This document shows positions 7,291 through 16,099 of a stretch of 45,045 nt of DNA, one piece after another (the stretch's first letter is position 1; each line of letters starts with the position of its first letter). A program made the translations under genes and the position numbers. Origin of the DNA: Candidatus Bipolaricaulota bacterium (GTDB lineage: Bacteria > Bipolaricaulota > Bipolaricaulia > RBG-16-55-9 > DRXL01). The stretch spans positions 1 through 45,045 of the forward strand of contig CALLJK010000021.1 of NCBI GenBank assembly GCA_938091745.1, read 5' to 3'. The notes beneath the pieces were generated by a model that was given only the letters and a program-made list of their open reading frames with translations, was not told where the DNA came from and did no database searches.

Positions 7291-8612
7291 AGCCCAGATA
7301 TGTGATCATCGGGGCATCAGCAGCAGGCAGCAGCGCGGCAGAGACCCTGCGTCGCCATGATCCCAACGCGCAGATCACCGTCGTCTCCGACGAGAAGATC
7401 ACGTACTCCAAGCCGTTGCTCTCGTATTATCTAGCAGGCAAGCTTGGGGAGGAGCAGCTCTTCTTTCGATCTCCAGACTTTTACGAACGCTATGGGATCG
7501 AAAAGATCCACGCGCGGGCGGTGGGCTTGCGCCCAGAGAAGAGCACTGTCGAGCTTTCAAACGGTCAGAAGTTGCACTACGATAAGCTCTTATTAGCGAC
7601 TGGGGCTGCGCCGCGCTTCCCCAAGGTCGAGGGGATTCAGCGCGATGGGGTCTTTGGGCTACGCAAGCTCGAAGACGCCCAGGGGATCTTAGCGCGCCTG
7701 CCCAAGACAAAGCGCGCCGTGGTGCTTGGCGGGGGCTTAGTCGGCTTAAAAGCTGCTGCTGCGCTGAAAGAGCGCGGCGTCGCCGTCACCGTATTAATAG
7801 ACTCGCCCCACGCGCTCTCGCAGATGCTCGACGAGAGCTCAGCGCGAATCTTTGAAAAGATCTTTGAGCAGAACGGGGTCGCGATTCGGACCAGAGCGAA
7901 GCCCGTCGCCGTGCTGGGCACGAAAGAGAAGATAGAAGGCGTGCAACTCGCGTCGGGCGAGGTCTTCCCATGTGATGTTATCGTCGTAGGCAAGGGCGTA
8001 GACCCAAGCGTCGAGCTTCTTGAGGGCACGCGAATTCGTAGAGATTACGGGGTCCTAGTAGATGATTATCTGCGCACGAGCGTGGAGAACATTTACGCTG
8101 CTGGGGACGTTGCCCAAGCGCGCGATGTGCTGCGCGGGGAGCCGTGGATCAACGCGCTCTGGCCCTGCGCTGTGGAGCAGGGGCGCGTCGCGGCTCTGAA
8201 TATGCTCGAGAAAAAGGCAGCATATCGTGGCTCGATGCGCATGAACTCTGTGCAGTTCTTTGGAGTGCCCGTGATCTCGGCTGGACTTGCTGTGCTCACG
8301 CCGGGTCCTTTAGGTGGGCGCCCCGGCGAACACGACGAGACGTTGGAGTCCCGACCTGCCCCGGGAATTTACAGAAAGATCTTTCTCAAAGACGACACGA
8401 TTGTGGGGTTTGTGCTCGTAGGGGATGTGCCCATCGAGGCCGCAGGGGTGCTGCGCATCTTGATGGAACGGCGCGTCAACGTCGCTTCTATAAAAGAAGA
8501 GCTCTTAGAGTTAGGGCCGGATCTGGGGCGCCTGCTGCCCTTGATCGTCGAAAACAAAGAGCGCTTTGTCGAGCGCGAATTCCAAGAATTAGTACACACG
8601 GTGGGGGTGTAA
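7287..8612 (+). CDS. FAD-dependent NAD(P)H oxidoreductase partnered with the CooF-like protein
   Basis: The 441-residue flavoprotein has two Rossmann motifs: an N-terminal FAD site (VIIGASAAGSSAAE) and an NAD(P) site near residue 147 (VLGGGLVGLKAA). An ATG.. GD segment (YAAGDVAQA) near residue 275 is typical of NADH:rubredoxin-type reductases. The start at 7287 is chosen because GGGAGGG lies seven bases upstream and the ATG overlaps the ferredoxin stop. CooF-FNOR gene pairs next to CO dehydrogenase are known in anaerobes and probably link CO oxidation to NAD(P). It lacks the redox-active CxxC of thioredoxin-reductase-like enzymes. Confidence 0.85.
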   Translation: MKPRYVIIGASAAGSSAAETLRRHDPNAQITVVSDEKITYSKPLLSYYLAGKLGEEQLFFRSPDFYERYGIEKIHARAVGLRPEKSTVELSNGQKLHYDKLLLATGAAPRFPKVEGIQRDGVFGLRKLEDAQGILARLPKTKRAVVLGGGLVGLKAAAALKERGVAVTVLIDSPHALSQMLDESSARIFEKIFEQNGVAIRTRAKPVAVLGTKEKIEGVQLASGEVFPCDVIVVGKGVDPSVELLEGTRIRRDYGVLVDDYLRTSVENIYAAGDVAQARDVLRGEPWINALWPCAVEQGRVAALNMLEKKAAYRGSMRMNSVQFFGVPVISAGLAVLTPGPLGGRPGEHDETLESRPAPGIYRKIFLKDDTIVGFVLVGDVPIEAAGVLRILMERRVNVASIKEELLELGPDLGRLLPLIVENKERFVEREFQELVHTVGV

Positions 8613-8615
8613 GCT

Positions 8616-10838
8616 ATGTCTAAGATCATCGCGTCTGCAGCGATCCGTGGCGCACACAAATACGTCGCCGAAGCCGAGCAGAAGCTCACTGAAGCTATAG
8701 AAGCTTATAAGCCAGAAAAGAAGATCGGCTTTCCCAACACGGCGTATCACTTACCGTTGATCTTGGCGCTAACGGGCTTGAAAGTCGAGACGCTCAAAGA
8801 CTGCCAAGAAGCTCTTCAGTACGCCAAAGAGCTCCTGCCGCCGGTGCCCGAGGAGAAGCTCTGGCTCCCCTACTTGGGCAGCGCTCTCGACGCAGGGATC
8901 GCTACGCTCATTGCCGAAGAAATCATCGAAGCTTTGAGATACCTAGATCCAAGTTACAAGCCGGAGCCGCCTTGGCTGGGCTTCACTGACGACACGATCT
9001 TGAGAACGCAAGGGATCAAATTAGTAGACGGCCGGATGCCGGGGTTCGCTGCTTGTGTTGGGGCGCTGCCGACAAATAAAGACGCCGTCGAGCTCGCCCG
9101 CGCCTTACAAGAGAGAAATATCTTGGTCTTCATCGCCGGGGATACCAACGGGCGCTCGATGGCCGAACAGTTAGCTGATGAGGGCATCGACATGAGCTGG
9201 GACACGTTCTTAGTCCCCTACGGCAAGCCGGTGAGCGCAGCTGTGTTCGCTCTGAATTTTGCGGCTCGCGCCGCGATGACCTTTGGCGGGATCAAGCCCG
9301 GCAGCCTCGACGCTGCACGTAAGATTCTGCTCTATAACAAGGAGCGCGTCTTCGCGTTTGTCTTAGCGTTGGGGGCTGATCCCAACGTCAACGGCACAGG
9401 GCAGCTCTTGACCGACGAAAAATATGCGACGGCCGCGGGCGCGATCAACTTTGGATTTCCCGTCATCGCTGACGTGCCCATCCCTCAGATTCTGCCCAGG
9501 GGCATTTGTACGTATGAGCACGTCGTCTCCGGGGTCCCGCTCGACAAGATCGTTCATAAAGCCGTCGAGGTACGAGGGCTGAAGCTCAAGATCTCCAAGA
9601 TCCCCATTCCTGTGCCCTACGGGGCGGGCTTCGAGGGCGAGCGCGTGCGTAAGGAGAATCTCTATGTCGAGTTTGGGGGAAAGTACAGCACAGCGTTTGA
9701 GCTCTTGCGCGCCCGCCCCATGGACGAGGTCGAAGACGGCAAGATCGAGCTCATAGGCCCCGATATAGATAAAGCAGAAGAGGGCGGGGCCATGCCCCTG
9801 GGCGTGCTCATTGACGTTGCGGGGCGGAATTTGAAGGCCGACTTCGAGCCCGTCTTGGAGAGGAGAATCCATCACTTCATCAGCTGTATCAACGGGGTGA
9901 TGCACATCGGGCAGCGCGATATCCCCTGGGTGCGCATCTCCAAAGAAGCCTACGAGAAGGGCTTTCGTCTGAGGCACTACGGCGAAGTGTTGGTCGCGAA
10001 GTTCAAAGAAGACTTCGGAGCATTAGTAGATAAAGTGCAAGTGAAGATCGTCACTGATCAAGCCCAAGTCGAAGCGCTGCTCAAAGAAGCGCGGGAGATC
10101 TATCGCCAACGCGATGAGCGCGTCATGGGGATGAAGGACGAAGACGTCGATAAGTTCTATAGCTGTATCTTGTGTCAGAGCTACGCGCCGAATCACGTCT
10201 GTATCGTGACGCCGCAGCGCTTGGGCCTGTGTGGGGCTTATACGTGGTTGGACTGTGGCGCGTCCTATGAGATGGACCCGCACGGCCCCAACAAGCCCGT
10301 GCCCAAGGGCGTCTGTCTCGATCCCGTCTTGGGCGAATGGCAAGGGGTCAACGAATATGTGCGCGTCGCCTCCAACGGAAATCTCGAGAGAGTCTCGATG
10401 TACTCGATTATGCAAAACCCCCAAACTTCGTGCGGGTGCTTCGAGTGCATCGTCGCGGTGCTGCCCGAAACGAATGGGGTGATGGTCGCCAGCCGTGAGT
10501 ATCAGGGCGAGACACCCATCGGCATGACGTTCTCAACTATGGCCGGCGAGGTCGGCGGCGGCGTGCAGACGCCAGGCTTTTTGGGCGTGGGCAAGCTCTA
10601 TCTCACGAGCGAAAAGTTTATCAGTGCTGAGGGCGGCATCAAGAGATTGGTGTGGATGCCTAGCGAGCTGAAAGAAGAGATCAAAGAGAGACTGCAGAAG
10701 CGCTTGGAGGAGATCGGGATGCCGGAACTCTTCGACAAGATCGCCACCGAAAAAGACGCGACAACCAGCGAAGAGCTGCTGGAGTTCTTACAAAGGGTCG
10801 GTCACCCGGCGCTGGAGATGGAGCCGATTGTGCAATAG
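8616..10838 (+). CDS. acsB: Acetyl-CoA synthase, CODH/ACS alpha subunit
   Basis: AcsB joins CO, a methyl group from the corrinoid protein and CoA into acetyl-CoA at the Ni-Ni-[4Fe-4S] A cluster. The 740-residue protein keeps all ligands: Cys517, Cys520, Cys529 and Cys539 for the cubane and its bridging thiolate, and the Cys606-Gly-Cys608 motif for the distal nickel. Each lies eleven positions later than in the Moorella numbering I recall (506/509/518/528 and 595/597). The N-terminal CODH-contacting domain is present, which marks the bacterial rather than the archaeal (CdhC) form. It is followed after 12 bases by acsC in the same operon. Confidence 0.98.
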   Translation: MSKIIASAAIRGAHKYVAEAEQKLTEAIEAYKPEKKIGFPNTAYHLPLILALTGLKVETLKDCQEALQYAKELLPPVPEEKLWLPYLGSALDAGIATLIAEEIIEALRYLDPSYKPEPPWLGFTDDTILRTQGIKLVDGRMPGFAACVGALPTNKDAVELARALQERNILVFIAGDTNGRSMAEQLADEGIDMSWDTFLVPYGKPVSAAVFALNFAARAAMTFGGIKPGSLDAARKILLYNKERVFAFVLALGADPNVNGTGQLLTDEKYATAAGAINFGFPVIADVPIPQILPRGICTYEHVVSGVPLDKIVHKAVEVRGLKLKISKIPIPVPYGAGFEGERVRKENLYVEFGGKYSTAFELLRARPMDEVEDGKIELIGPDIDKAEEGGAMPLGVLIDVAGRNLKADFEPVLERRIHHFISCINGVMHIGQRDIPWVRISKEAYEKGFRLRHYGEVLVAKFKEDFGALVDKVQVKIVTDQAQVEALLKEAREIYRQRDERVMGMKDEDVDKFYSCILCQSYAPNHVCIVTPQRLGLCGAYTWLDCGASYEMDPHGPNKPVPKGVCLDPVLGEWQGVNEYVRVASNGNLERVSMYSIMQNPQTSCGCFECIVAVLPETNGVMVASREYQGETPIGMTFSTMAGEVGGGVQTPGFLGVGKLYLTSEKFISAEGGIKRLVWMPSELKEEIKERLQKRLEEIGMPELFDKIATEKDATTSEELLEFLQRVGHPALEMEPIVQ

Positions 10839-10850
10839 GAGCTGATCGCT

Positions 10851-12194
10851 ATGGCCAAGCTGACGGGAATAGAGATCTACAAGCACCTGCCCAAGACGAA
10901 CTGTGGGGACTGCAACTTTCCCACGTGCATGGCGTTTGCCATGCAAGTAGCGGCTAAGAAAGTCGGGCTCGAGCAATGCCCGCACGTCTCAGCGGAAGCG
11001 AAGGCCGCGCTCTCGGAAGCGCAAGCCCCGCCGATGCGCACCGTCACGATCGGTGCAGGAGATCGCGCTCTTAAGCTTGGCGGCGAGACCGTCCTGTTCA
11101 GACACGAAGAGAAGTTCCATCATCCTACGGTGATTGCCGTTCGCGTGCGCGATGACCTTTCAGAGAGTGAACTCGTGCAGCGCATTGAGAAGATCAATCA
11201 GTTGCAGTTTGTCCGGGTGGGGCAGCTCATCGGGGTCAACGCCATCGCTCTTGAGCAAGCGGCCCAAGACGCAAGCAGATTCGCGCAAGCGGTCAAGCTC
11301 GCTGCGGAGAAATCCCCTTTGGCGCTCATTTTATCGAGTGCTGATCCGCAGGCGCTCACGGAAGCTCTCAAGATCTGCGCCGAGCGCCGCCCGCTGCTTT
11401 GCGCCGCGACAAAAGAGAACCTCAAAGAGTTCGCAACTCTTGCGAAAGAGTTTAAGTGTCCGCTCGCTGTGCATGCAGCAACGCTCGAAGAGCTAGCGGA
11501 GCTGACGCAACAGATCAGATCACTTGGCGTCGAAGATCTCGTACTCCATCCGGAGATCACTGGATTGGCTGATGGCTTGGCCAAGCTGACGCAGCTCCGT
11601 CGGCTCGCCTTGGAGAAGAATTTCCGAGCTGTGGGCTACCCCGTGATGGTCTCCGTGACGGGGAGTGATCCGTTCCTTGAGACGGCCTATGTCGCGACAT
11701 TCGTGTGTAAGTACGCGAGTCTCGTCGTGATGGACGGCGCGGAGCGCTCGCAGCTTCTGCCCATTCTCACAGCGCGACAGAATATCTTCACCGACCCGCA
11801 GGTGCCCAACGCTGTCGAAGCCAAGCTCTATAAAGTGGGTGAGCCGACGCCACAATCGCCCGTGTTGGTTACGACAAACTTCGCGCTCACGTACTTTACT
11901 GTTGAGGGCGAGGTCGAGAACAGCCGTGTACCGTCCTATATTGCCGTCGTCGACACCGGCGGCCTGGGCGTGCTGAACGCCTACGCCGACGACAAGCTCA
12001 CCGCTGAAGCGATCGTCAAGGCCGTCAAAAGCTATGGGGTTATGGAGCAAGTTGCGCACAAGAAGTTGGTCATTCCGGGTTTAGTCGCGGTGCTCAAGGG
12101 CGAGATCGAAGACTTAGGCGGCTGGGAGGTCTTAGTCGGTCCGGAGGAAGCCGCGGGGATTCCCGCGTACTTGAAGAACGAATGGAAGACCTAA
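10851..12194 (+). CDS. acsC: Corrinoid iron-sulfur protein large subunit (CFeSP gamma)
   Basis: The 447-residue subunit begins with the [4Fe-4S] domain CGDCNFPTC...C (Cys18, Cys21, Cys26, Cys43), which reductively activates the cobalamin, followed by a TIM-barrel domain and a C-terminal cobalamin-binding domain. With AcsD it carries the methyl group from methyl-THF (via AcsE) to AcsB. It lies between acsB and acsV in the operon. Its TAA stop at 12192-12194 is formed by the first bases of a half type A repeat (GACCTAACC), so the element probably inserted at the very end of the gene. Confidence 0.97.
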   Translation: MAKLTGIEIYKHLPKTNCGDCNFPTCMAFAMQVAAKKVGLEQCPHVSAEAKAALSEAQAPPMRTVTIGAGDRALKLGGETVLFRHEEKFHHPTVIAVRVRDDLSESELVQRIEKINQLQFVRVGQLIGVNAIALEQAAQDASRFAQAVKLAAEKSPLALILSSADPQALTEALKICAERRPLLCAATKENLKEFATLAKEFKCPLAVHAATLEELAELTQQIRSLGVEDLVLHPEITGLADGLAKLTQLRRLALEKNFRAVGYPVMVSVTGSDPFLETAYVATFVCKYASLVVMDGAERSQLLPILTARQNIFTDPQVPNAVEAKLYKVGEPTPQSPVLVTTNFALTYFTVEGEVENSRVPSYIAVVDTGGLGVLNAYADDKLTAEAIVKAVKSYGVMEQVAHKKLVIPGLVAVLKGEIEDLGGWEVLVGPEEAAGIPAYLKNEWKT

Positions 12195-12229
12195 CCCCCT
12201 ACCCCTTCCCGAAACGGGAAGGGGATAGG
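12188..12229 (+). repeat. Type A repeat, solo left half, between acsC and acsV
   Basis: GACCTAACCCCC is followed by the left hairpin with the loop CGAAACG only; the right half is absent. The TAA inside its first bases is the acsC stop codon. Confidence 0.85.
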
Positions 12230-12241
12230 AAGAGTGTTATT

Positions 12242-14266
12242 ATGCCCAGAGTGCGCTTTCATCCCGATGAGGTGAGCGTCGAAGTCGAGCGCGGCGTCAC
12301 CATCCAAGCCGCCGCGAAGGCCGCCGGCGTCGAACTCGCGAGCATCTGTGGCGGTGACGGCATCTGTGGCCGCTGTCGCGTGATTGTGAAGAACGGCAAT
12401 ATTGAAGCCGCGCCGACGACGCTCCTCACTCGCGATGAGATCCAGAAGGGCTATGTGCTTGCGTGTCAGACGAAGGTCTTGGGTGACGTCGAGGTCGAAG
12501 TCCCCCCTGAGACCCGCGCTGAGGAAGGGCAGATCTTAATTGACATAGACGCGCAGCGCTTCCGCGCTCTCTATCAAGAAGAGCGCGTCTCGTTTCGACA
12601 CGAACCCCTGGTGCAGAAGCTCTATCTAGAGCTGCCCCCGCCCTCATTGCACGATAATTTAGCCGATCAACAACGGCTCTATCGGGAGATCCGTCGGCGC
12701 AGAGACTATCCGATCATGCAGACAGGGTTGAAAGTCTTACGAGCCCAGCCCAAGCTCTTGCGCCAGCACGATTGGAAGGTAACGGCGACGCTGGGCCTGC
12801 GCGGCGGCACCGTCGAAGTCTTGCAGCTTGAAGGTGGGGACACATCTTCCCATAATTACGGGGTCGCCGTAGATGTCGGCACTTCAACCGTCGTCGCTCA
12901 TCTTGTCGATTTGAACACGGCTAGGACGATAGATGCCGAGGCGATGTACAACTCTCAGCGGGCCTATGGCGAAGAGGTCACCCGAAGAATCATCTACGCT
13001 GAGCGCGGTGGGTTGGAGCAACTCCAAAAGACCGTCGTCAACGACATTAATAACTTGATTGCGGCGCTGGTGGCGCGCAACAACATTGCGTTGCACGATT
13101 GTCTTGCGGTCGTGTGCGCGGGCAACACGACAATGATGCACTTATTGCTGGGGCTTGACCCAAGCTCGATCCGGCGCGACCCGTATGTGTCGTGTTCGAC
13201 GGCGCCCCCGCCGGTGCGCGCCGCAGAAGTTGGGATTCACATCAATCCCCGGGGGTTGCTCTATTGCGTCCCGGCGATTGGTGGCTGGGTCGGCGGTGAC
13301 GTCACCGCGGGCATTTTAGCCACTGGGCTGTATGAATCCGACAAGACCGTCATGCTCATAGACGTAGGCACCAACGGGGAGATCGTCATCGGGCGCCGTG
13401 AGGATGGCTTTTGTTGGATGGTGACGTGCTCGGCGTCGGCTGGGCCAGCGTTTGAGGGCTCTGGGGTCAAGTGTGGCATGAAGGCCAGCCGTGGCGCTAT
13501 CGAGCGAGTGCAAATCTCCCCTGATGGGAACGTGCTGTATAAGACTGTGGGCAACGTCAAGCCCAAGGGGATCTGCGGCTCTGGGCTAATAGACTTAGTT
13601 GCGGGGCTTTTCGAAGCTGGGGTTATAGATCGCTCTGGGAGGCTCATCCCCGACGCCAGCCCGCGCGTCCGCGAGCGCGACGGACTCTTAGAATTCGTCG
13701 TCGTTCCTGCGAAGCGCTCCGCAACAGAGAAAGATATCGTGATCACCCAAGCGGATATTGAAAATCTGTTGCGTGCCAAGGCGGCGATCTACGCCGGGAC
13801 GATGATTCTCATCAAGTCGCTCAATCTCGACATTGCAGATATAGAGAAGGTCTTTCTCGCTGGGGGCTTTGGGAACTATCTCGATCGCGAGAAAGCGATC
13901 ATGATCGGGCTTATCCCTGATCTGCCGTTGGAGAAGATTCGCTTTGTGGGCAACACGTCTATCATCGGGGCGAAGATGGCGCTGCTGTCGCGGGAGGCGT
14001 GGCAGAAGTGCGAGGAGATCGCCCAGAGCGCAACGTATTATGATTTGATTAGCTTCCCGCACTACTACGACGAGTTTCTCGCGGCGAAGTTCCTGCCCCA
14101 TACGGAGTTGGAGCGCTTCCCGTCGGTGCAGGAGCGATTAAACGCGAAGGGGGTTAAGGCCCTCACCCCGCCTGCGGCACCCCTCTTGTTCCCCCCTCAC
14201 CCCTTCCCCTCTCCCTCGGAGGGGAGAGGGGACTGGAGGGGTGAGGGTGAGAGGGGCTGGGGGTGA
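12242..14266 (+). CDS. acsV: Reductive activator of the corrinoid protein, RACo/AcsV family
   Basis: RACo-type proteins use ATP and a [2Fe-2S] cluster to reduce inactive Co(II) corrinoid protein back to Co(I). The 674-residue protein has a plant-type [2Fe-2S] domain (Cys36, Cys42, Cys45, Cys75), a linker region, and an ASKHA ATPase domain beginning near residue 210 (VAVDVGTSTVVAHLVD). The start at 12242 follows GGAAGAG. A longer frame from 12182 reads through a repeat and is rejected. The last 35 or so residues (from KALTPPAAP) and the TGA stop are encoded by a type B repeat, and the family does not need this tail. It sits between acsC and a second cooC. Confidence 0.93.
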   Translation: MPRVRFHPDEVSVEVERGVTIQAAAKAAGVELASICGGDGICGRCRVIVKNGNIEAAPTTLLTRDEIQKGYVLACQTKVLGDVEVEVPPETRAEEGQILIDIDAQRFRALYQEERVSFRHEPLVQKLYLELPPPSLHDNLADQQRLYREIRRRRDYPIMQTGLKVLRAQPKLLRQHDWKVTATLGLRGGTVEVLQLEGGDTSSHNYGVAVDVGTSTVVAHLVDLNTARTIDAEAMYNSQRAYGEEVTRRIIYAERGGLEQLQKTVVNDINNLIAALVARNNIALHDCLAVVCAGNTTMMHLLLGLDPSSIRRDPYVSCSTAPPPVRAAEVGIHINPRGLLYCVPAIGGWVGGDVTAGILATGLYESDKTVMLIDVGTNGEIVIGRREDGFCWMVTCSASAGPAFEGSGVKCGMKASRGAIERVQISPDGNVLYKTVGNVKPKGICGSGLIDLVAGLFEAGVIDRSGRLIPDASPRVRERDGLLEFVVVPAKRSATEKDIVITQADIENLLRAKAAIYAGTMILIKSLNLDIADIEKVFLAGGFGNYLDREKAIMIGLIPDLPLEKIRFVGNTSIIGAKMALLSREAWQKCEEIAQSATYYDLISFPHYYDEFLAAKFLPHTELERFPSVQERLNAKGVKALTPPAAPLLFPPHPFPSPSEGRGDWRGEGERGWG

Positions 14267-14271
14267 GGGCC
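14156..14271. repeat. Type B palindromic repeat, long copy, at the acsV-cooC junction
   Basis: Runs from AAGGCCCTCACCCC to GGGGGTGAGGGCC over 116 bases with internal CCCCTCTCCCTCGGAGGGGAG pairing halves. It encodes the acsV tail and stop and gives the second cooC its ribosome binding site. Confidence 0.85.
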
Positions 14272-14277
14272 AACGCT

Positions 14278-15117
14278 ATGGCATTCACGATAGCGGTTGC
14301 CGGCAAGGGCGGCGTAGGCAAGACGACCGTCGCAGGGCTGATCGTGCGCACGCTCGTCGAGCGTCGCGAGGGGCCGGTGCTGGCAATTGATGCCGACCCC
14401 AATACGAATTTTCATCAAGTCTTGGGGCTGCATGTCGAGCAGACCATCGGCGAGCTGCGCGAAGAGACGCTCAAAAAGATCAGAGACCTCCCGCCGGGGG
14501 TCACGAAAGATCAGTACTTAGAGTATGGGCTGCAGCAGTGTCTTGTCGAGTCCAACGGGATTGATCTATTGGCGATGGGACGTGGCGAAGGCCCGTTCTG
14601 CTACTGCGCCGTCAATCACGTCTTGCGACGCTATATAGATCTGCTCAGCAAAAACTATAAGTATGTCGTTCTGGATAACGAAGCGGGCTTAGAGCACTTA
14701 TCGCGGCGCACGACTCAAGACGTCGACGTCTTATTAGTCATCAGCGATGCCAACCCCATTGCCTTGCAAGCTGCGGCTCGCATTAACAGATTAGCTGACG
14801 AACTGCAGCTGCGCATTCGTGAGAGATTTCTAGCGCTGAACAACGTGAGCGACAGTATGCGAGCTCGGTTGGGGAGTGAATCGTTTCGGGAGAAGCTTGC
14901 GCAGACGGGGCTTGCGCTCATCGGGGAGATCCCAACAGACGAAGCGCTCTGGAGTCTCAGTCTTGAAGGGAAGCCCCTCAGCGAGCTGCCCGCTTCTTCT
15001 CCGGCCAAGCGCGCCGTCGCAGAAATTCTCGAAAGAATTTTAGACCCAACCCCCTGGCCCCCTTCCCCTCGTTTCGGGGAGGGGACGGGGGAGGGGTCTG
15101 AGAAGGAGGATTATTAA
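14278..15117 (+). CDS. cooC: CooC/AcsF-type nickel-insertion ATPase (second copy)
   Basis: The 279-residue ATPase has the GKGGVGKTT P-loop (residues 9-17) and the Cys108-x-Cys110 metal motif. It is clearly diverged from the first copy at 5972. It sits between acsV and acsD, a typical place for AcsF/CooC in acetogen clusters, so a role in A-cluster nickel insertion is plausible. The ATG at 14278 is preceded by GTGAGGG from the end of a type B repeat, the only ribosome binding site seen. An alternative GTG at 14263 overlaps the acsV stop. The C-terminal tail (LDPTPWPPSP onward) comes from another repeat. Confidence 0.9.
   Translation: MAFTIAVAGKGGVGKTTVAGLIVRTLVERREGPVLAIDADPNTNFHQVLGLHVEQTIGELREETLKKIRDLPPGVTKDQYLEYGLQQCLVESNGIDLLAMGRGEGPFCYCAVNHVLRRYIDLLSKNYKYVVLDNEAGLEHLSRRTTQDVDVLLVISDANPIALQAAARINRLADELQLRIRERFLALNNVSDSMRARLGSESFREKLAQTGLALIGEIPTDEALWSLSLEGKPLSELPASSPAKRAVAEILERILDPTPWPPSPRFGEGTGEGSEKEDY
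15043..15098 (+). repeat. Type A-like repeat, single-hairpin copy, at the end of the second cooC
   Basis: GACCCAACCCCC at one end and GGGGGAGGGGTC at the other enclose one hairpin (CCCCTCGTTTCGGGG). It looks like an internal deletion of the two-hairpin form. It encodes the tail of the second CooC. Confidence 0.75.
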
Positions 15118-15118
15118 G

Positions 15119-16099
15119 ATGCCCGTCGCTATCCCTGATGTCAAGAAGACTTGGCCCAACGCGATCAATGTTGTGACCCTGGGCGCGACCAAAGAAGAAG
15201 GGGGCACCCGCACTGTGAAAGTGACTGTGGGCGGGGCAACGGCGCTGCCGTTCCATCACTTTGAGGACAAGATGCCCTATCCCCCGGCTATTGCGATGGA
15301 GGTCTGGGACGTCGCCCCGCAAGATTGGCCCGACGCGCTCGCCGAGCACTTCCAGGATGTGTGGCACGATCCGGGATTGTGGGCCAAAAAGTGCGTCGAG
15401 CAGTATGGCGCGGATCTGATCTGTTTGAGACTCGCAGGCTGCGACCCCGTCCGACAGAATCGCGGCCCTCACGAAGCCGCACAGGCTGTCAAGCGCGTCT
15501 TAGAATCCGTGGGCGTGCCGTTGATCGTCTGGGGCACGGGCAACGATGACAAAGACAATGAGATCTTCCCTGCTGTCGCCGAAGCCGCTTCAGGCGAGAA
15601 CTGCCTGCTGGGCACGATCACCGAAGACAATTATAAAACTTTAGTGGCGCTCTGCACGGCGTACAAGCACAAAGTGATCGCCGAGTCGCCGTGCGACGTC
15701 AATATCGCTAAGCAAGTCAATATTCTCGCTACAGACATGGGCTTCAAGCCCGAAGATATCGTGATCTACCCGACGAGCGCGGCGCTGGGCTACGGCTTAG
15801 AGTATGTGTATTCCGTGATGGAGCGCGCACGGTTAGCTGCGCTGCGCGGGGACAAGATGCTCTCGCAGCCCATGATCTGTGATATTGGGATCGAAGTCTG
15901 GGGCGTCAAAGAAGCCAAGGCGAGCGAGAGAGAACTTCCCGAATGGGGCGCACAAAAAGAGCGCGGCCCCTTATGGGAAGCCACAACAGCATATGTCTAT
16001 TTATTGGCGGGCGCAGATATTCTGATCTTGCGCCATCCCAAAGCCGTCGCCAGCGTGCGCGAAGTTATCAAACAGTTGATGGGAGATGGTCTCACATGA
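15119..16099 (+). CDS. acsD: Corrinoid iron-sulfur protein small subunit (CFeSP delta)
   Basis: The 326-residue TIM-barrel protein pairs with AcsC to hold the corrinoid cofactor. The sequence GADLICLRLAGCDP near residue 100 and the glycine-rich GNDDKDNEIFPAVAEA segment are typical of AcsD/CdhD. A strong AGGAGG precedes the ATG, downstream of a repeat. It overlaps acsE by four bases (ATGA at 16096-16099), consistent with equal production of the two methyl-transfer partners. Confidence 0.96.
   Translation: MPVAIPDVKKTWPNAINVVTLGATKEEGGTRTVKVTVGGATALPFHHFEDKMPYPPAIAMEVWDVAPQDWPDALAEHFQDVWHDPGLWAKKCVEQYGADLICLRLAGCDPVRQNRGPHEAAQAVKRVLESVGVPLIVWGTGNDDKDNEIFPAVAEAASGENCLLGTITEDNYKTLVALCTAYKHKVIAESPCDVNIAKQVNILATDMGFKPEDIVIYPTSAALGYGLEYVYSVMERARLAALRGDKMLSQPMICDIGIEVWGVKEAKASERELPEWGAQKERGPLWEATTAYVYLLAGADILILRHPKAVASVREVIKQLMGDGLT

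Noticed and set aside
8144-8623. 159-residue open frame on the plus strand
   Set aside because: It overlaps the FAD oxidoreductase in another frame and has low-complexity arginine-rich content typical of shadow frames.
9363-9977. 204-residue open frame on the minus strand
   Set aside because: It lies wholly inside acsB in antisense; the codon pattern of a conserved gene often leaves such open frames.
12182-12241. Upstream extension of acsV
   Set aside because: It would translate a half repeat (LTPYPFPKREG), and the conserved [2Fe-2S] domain starts at the ATG at 12242 after a ribosome binding site.
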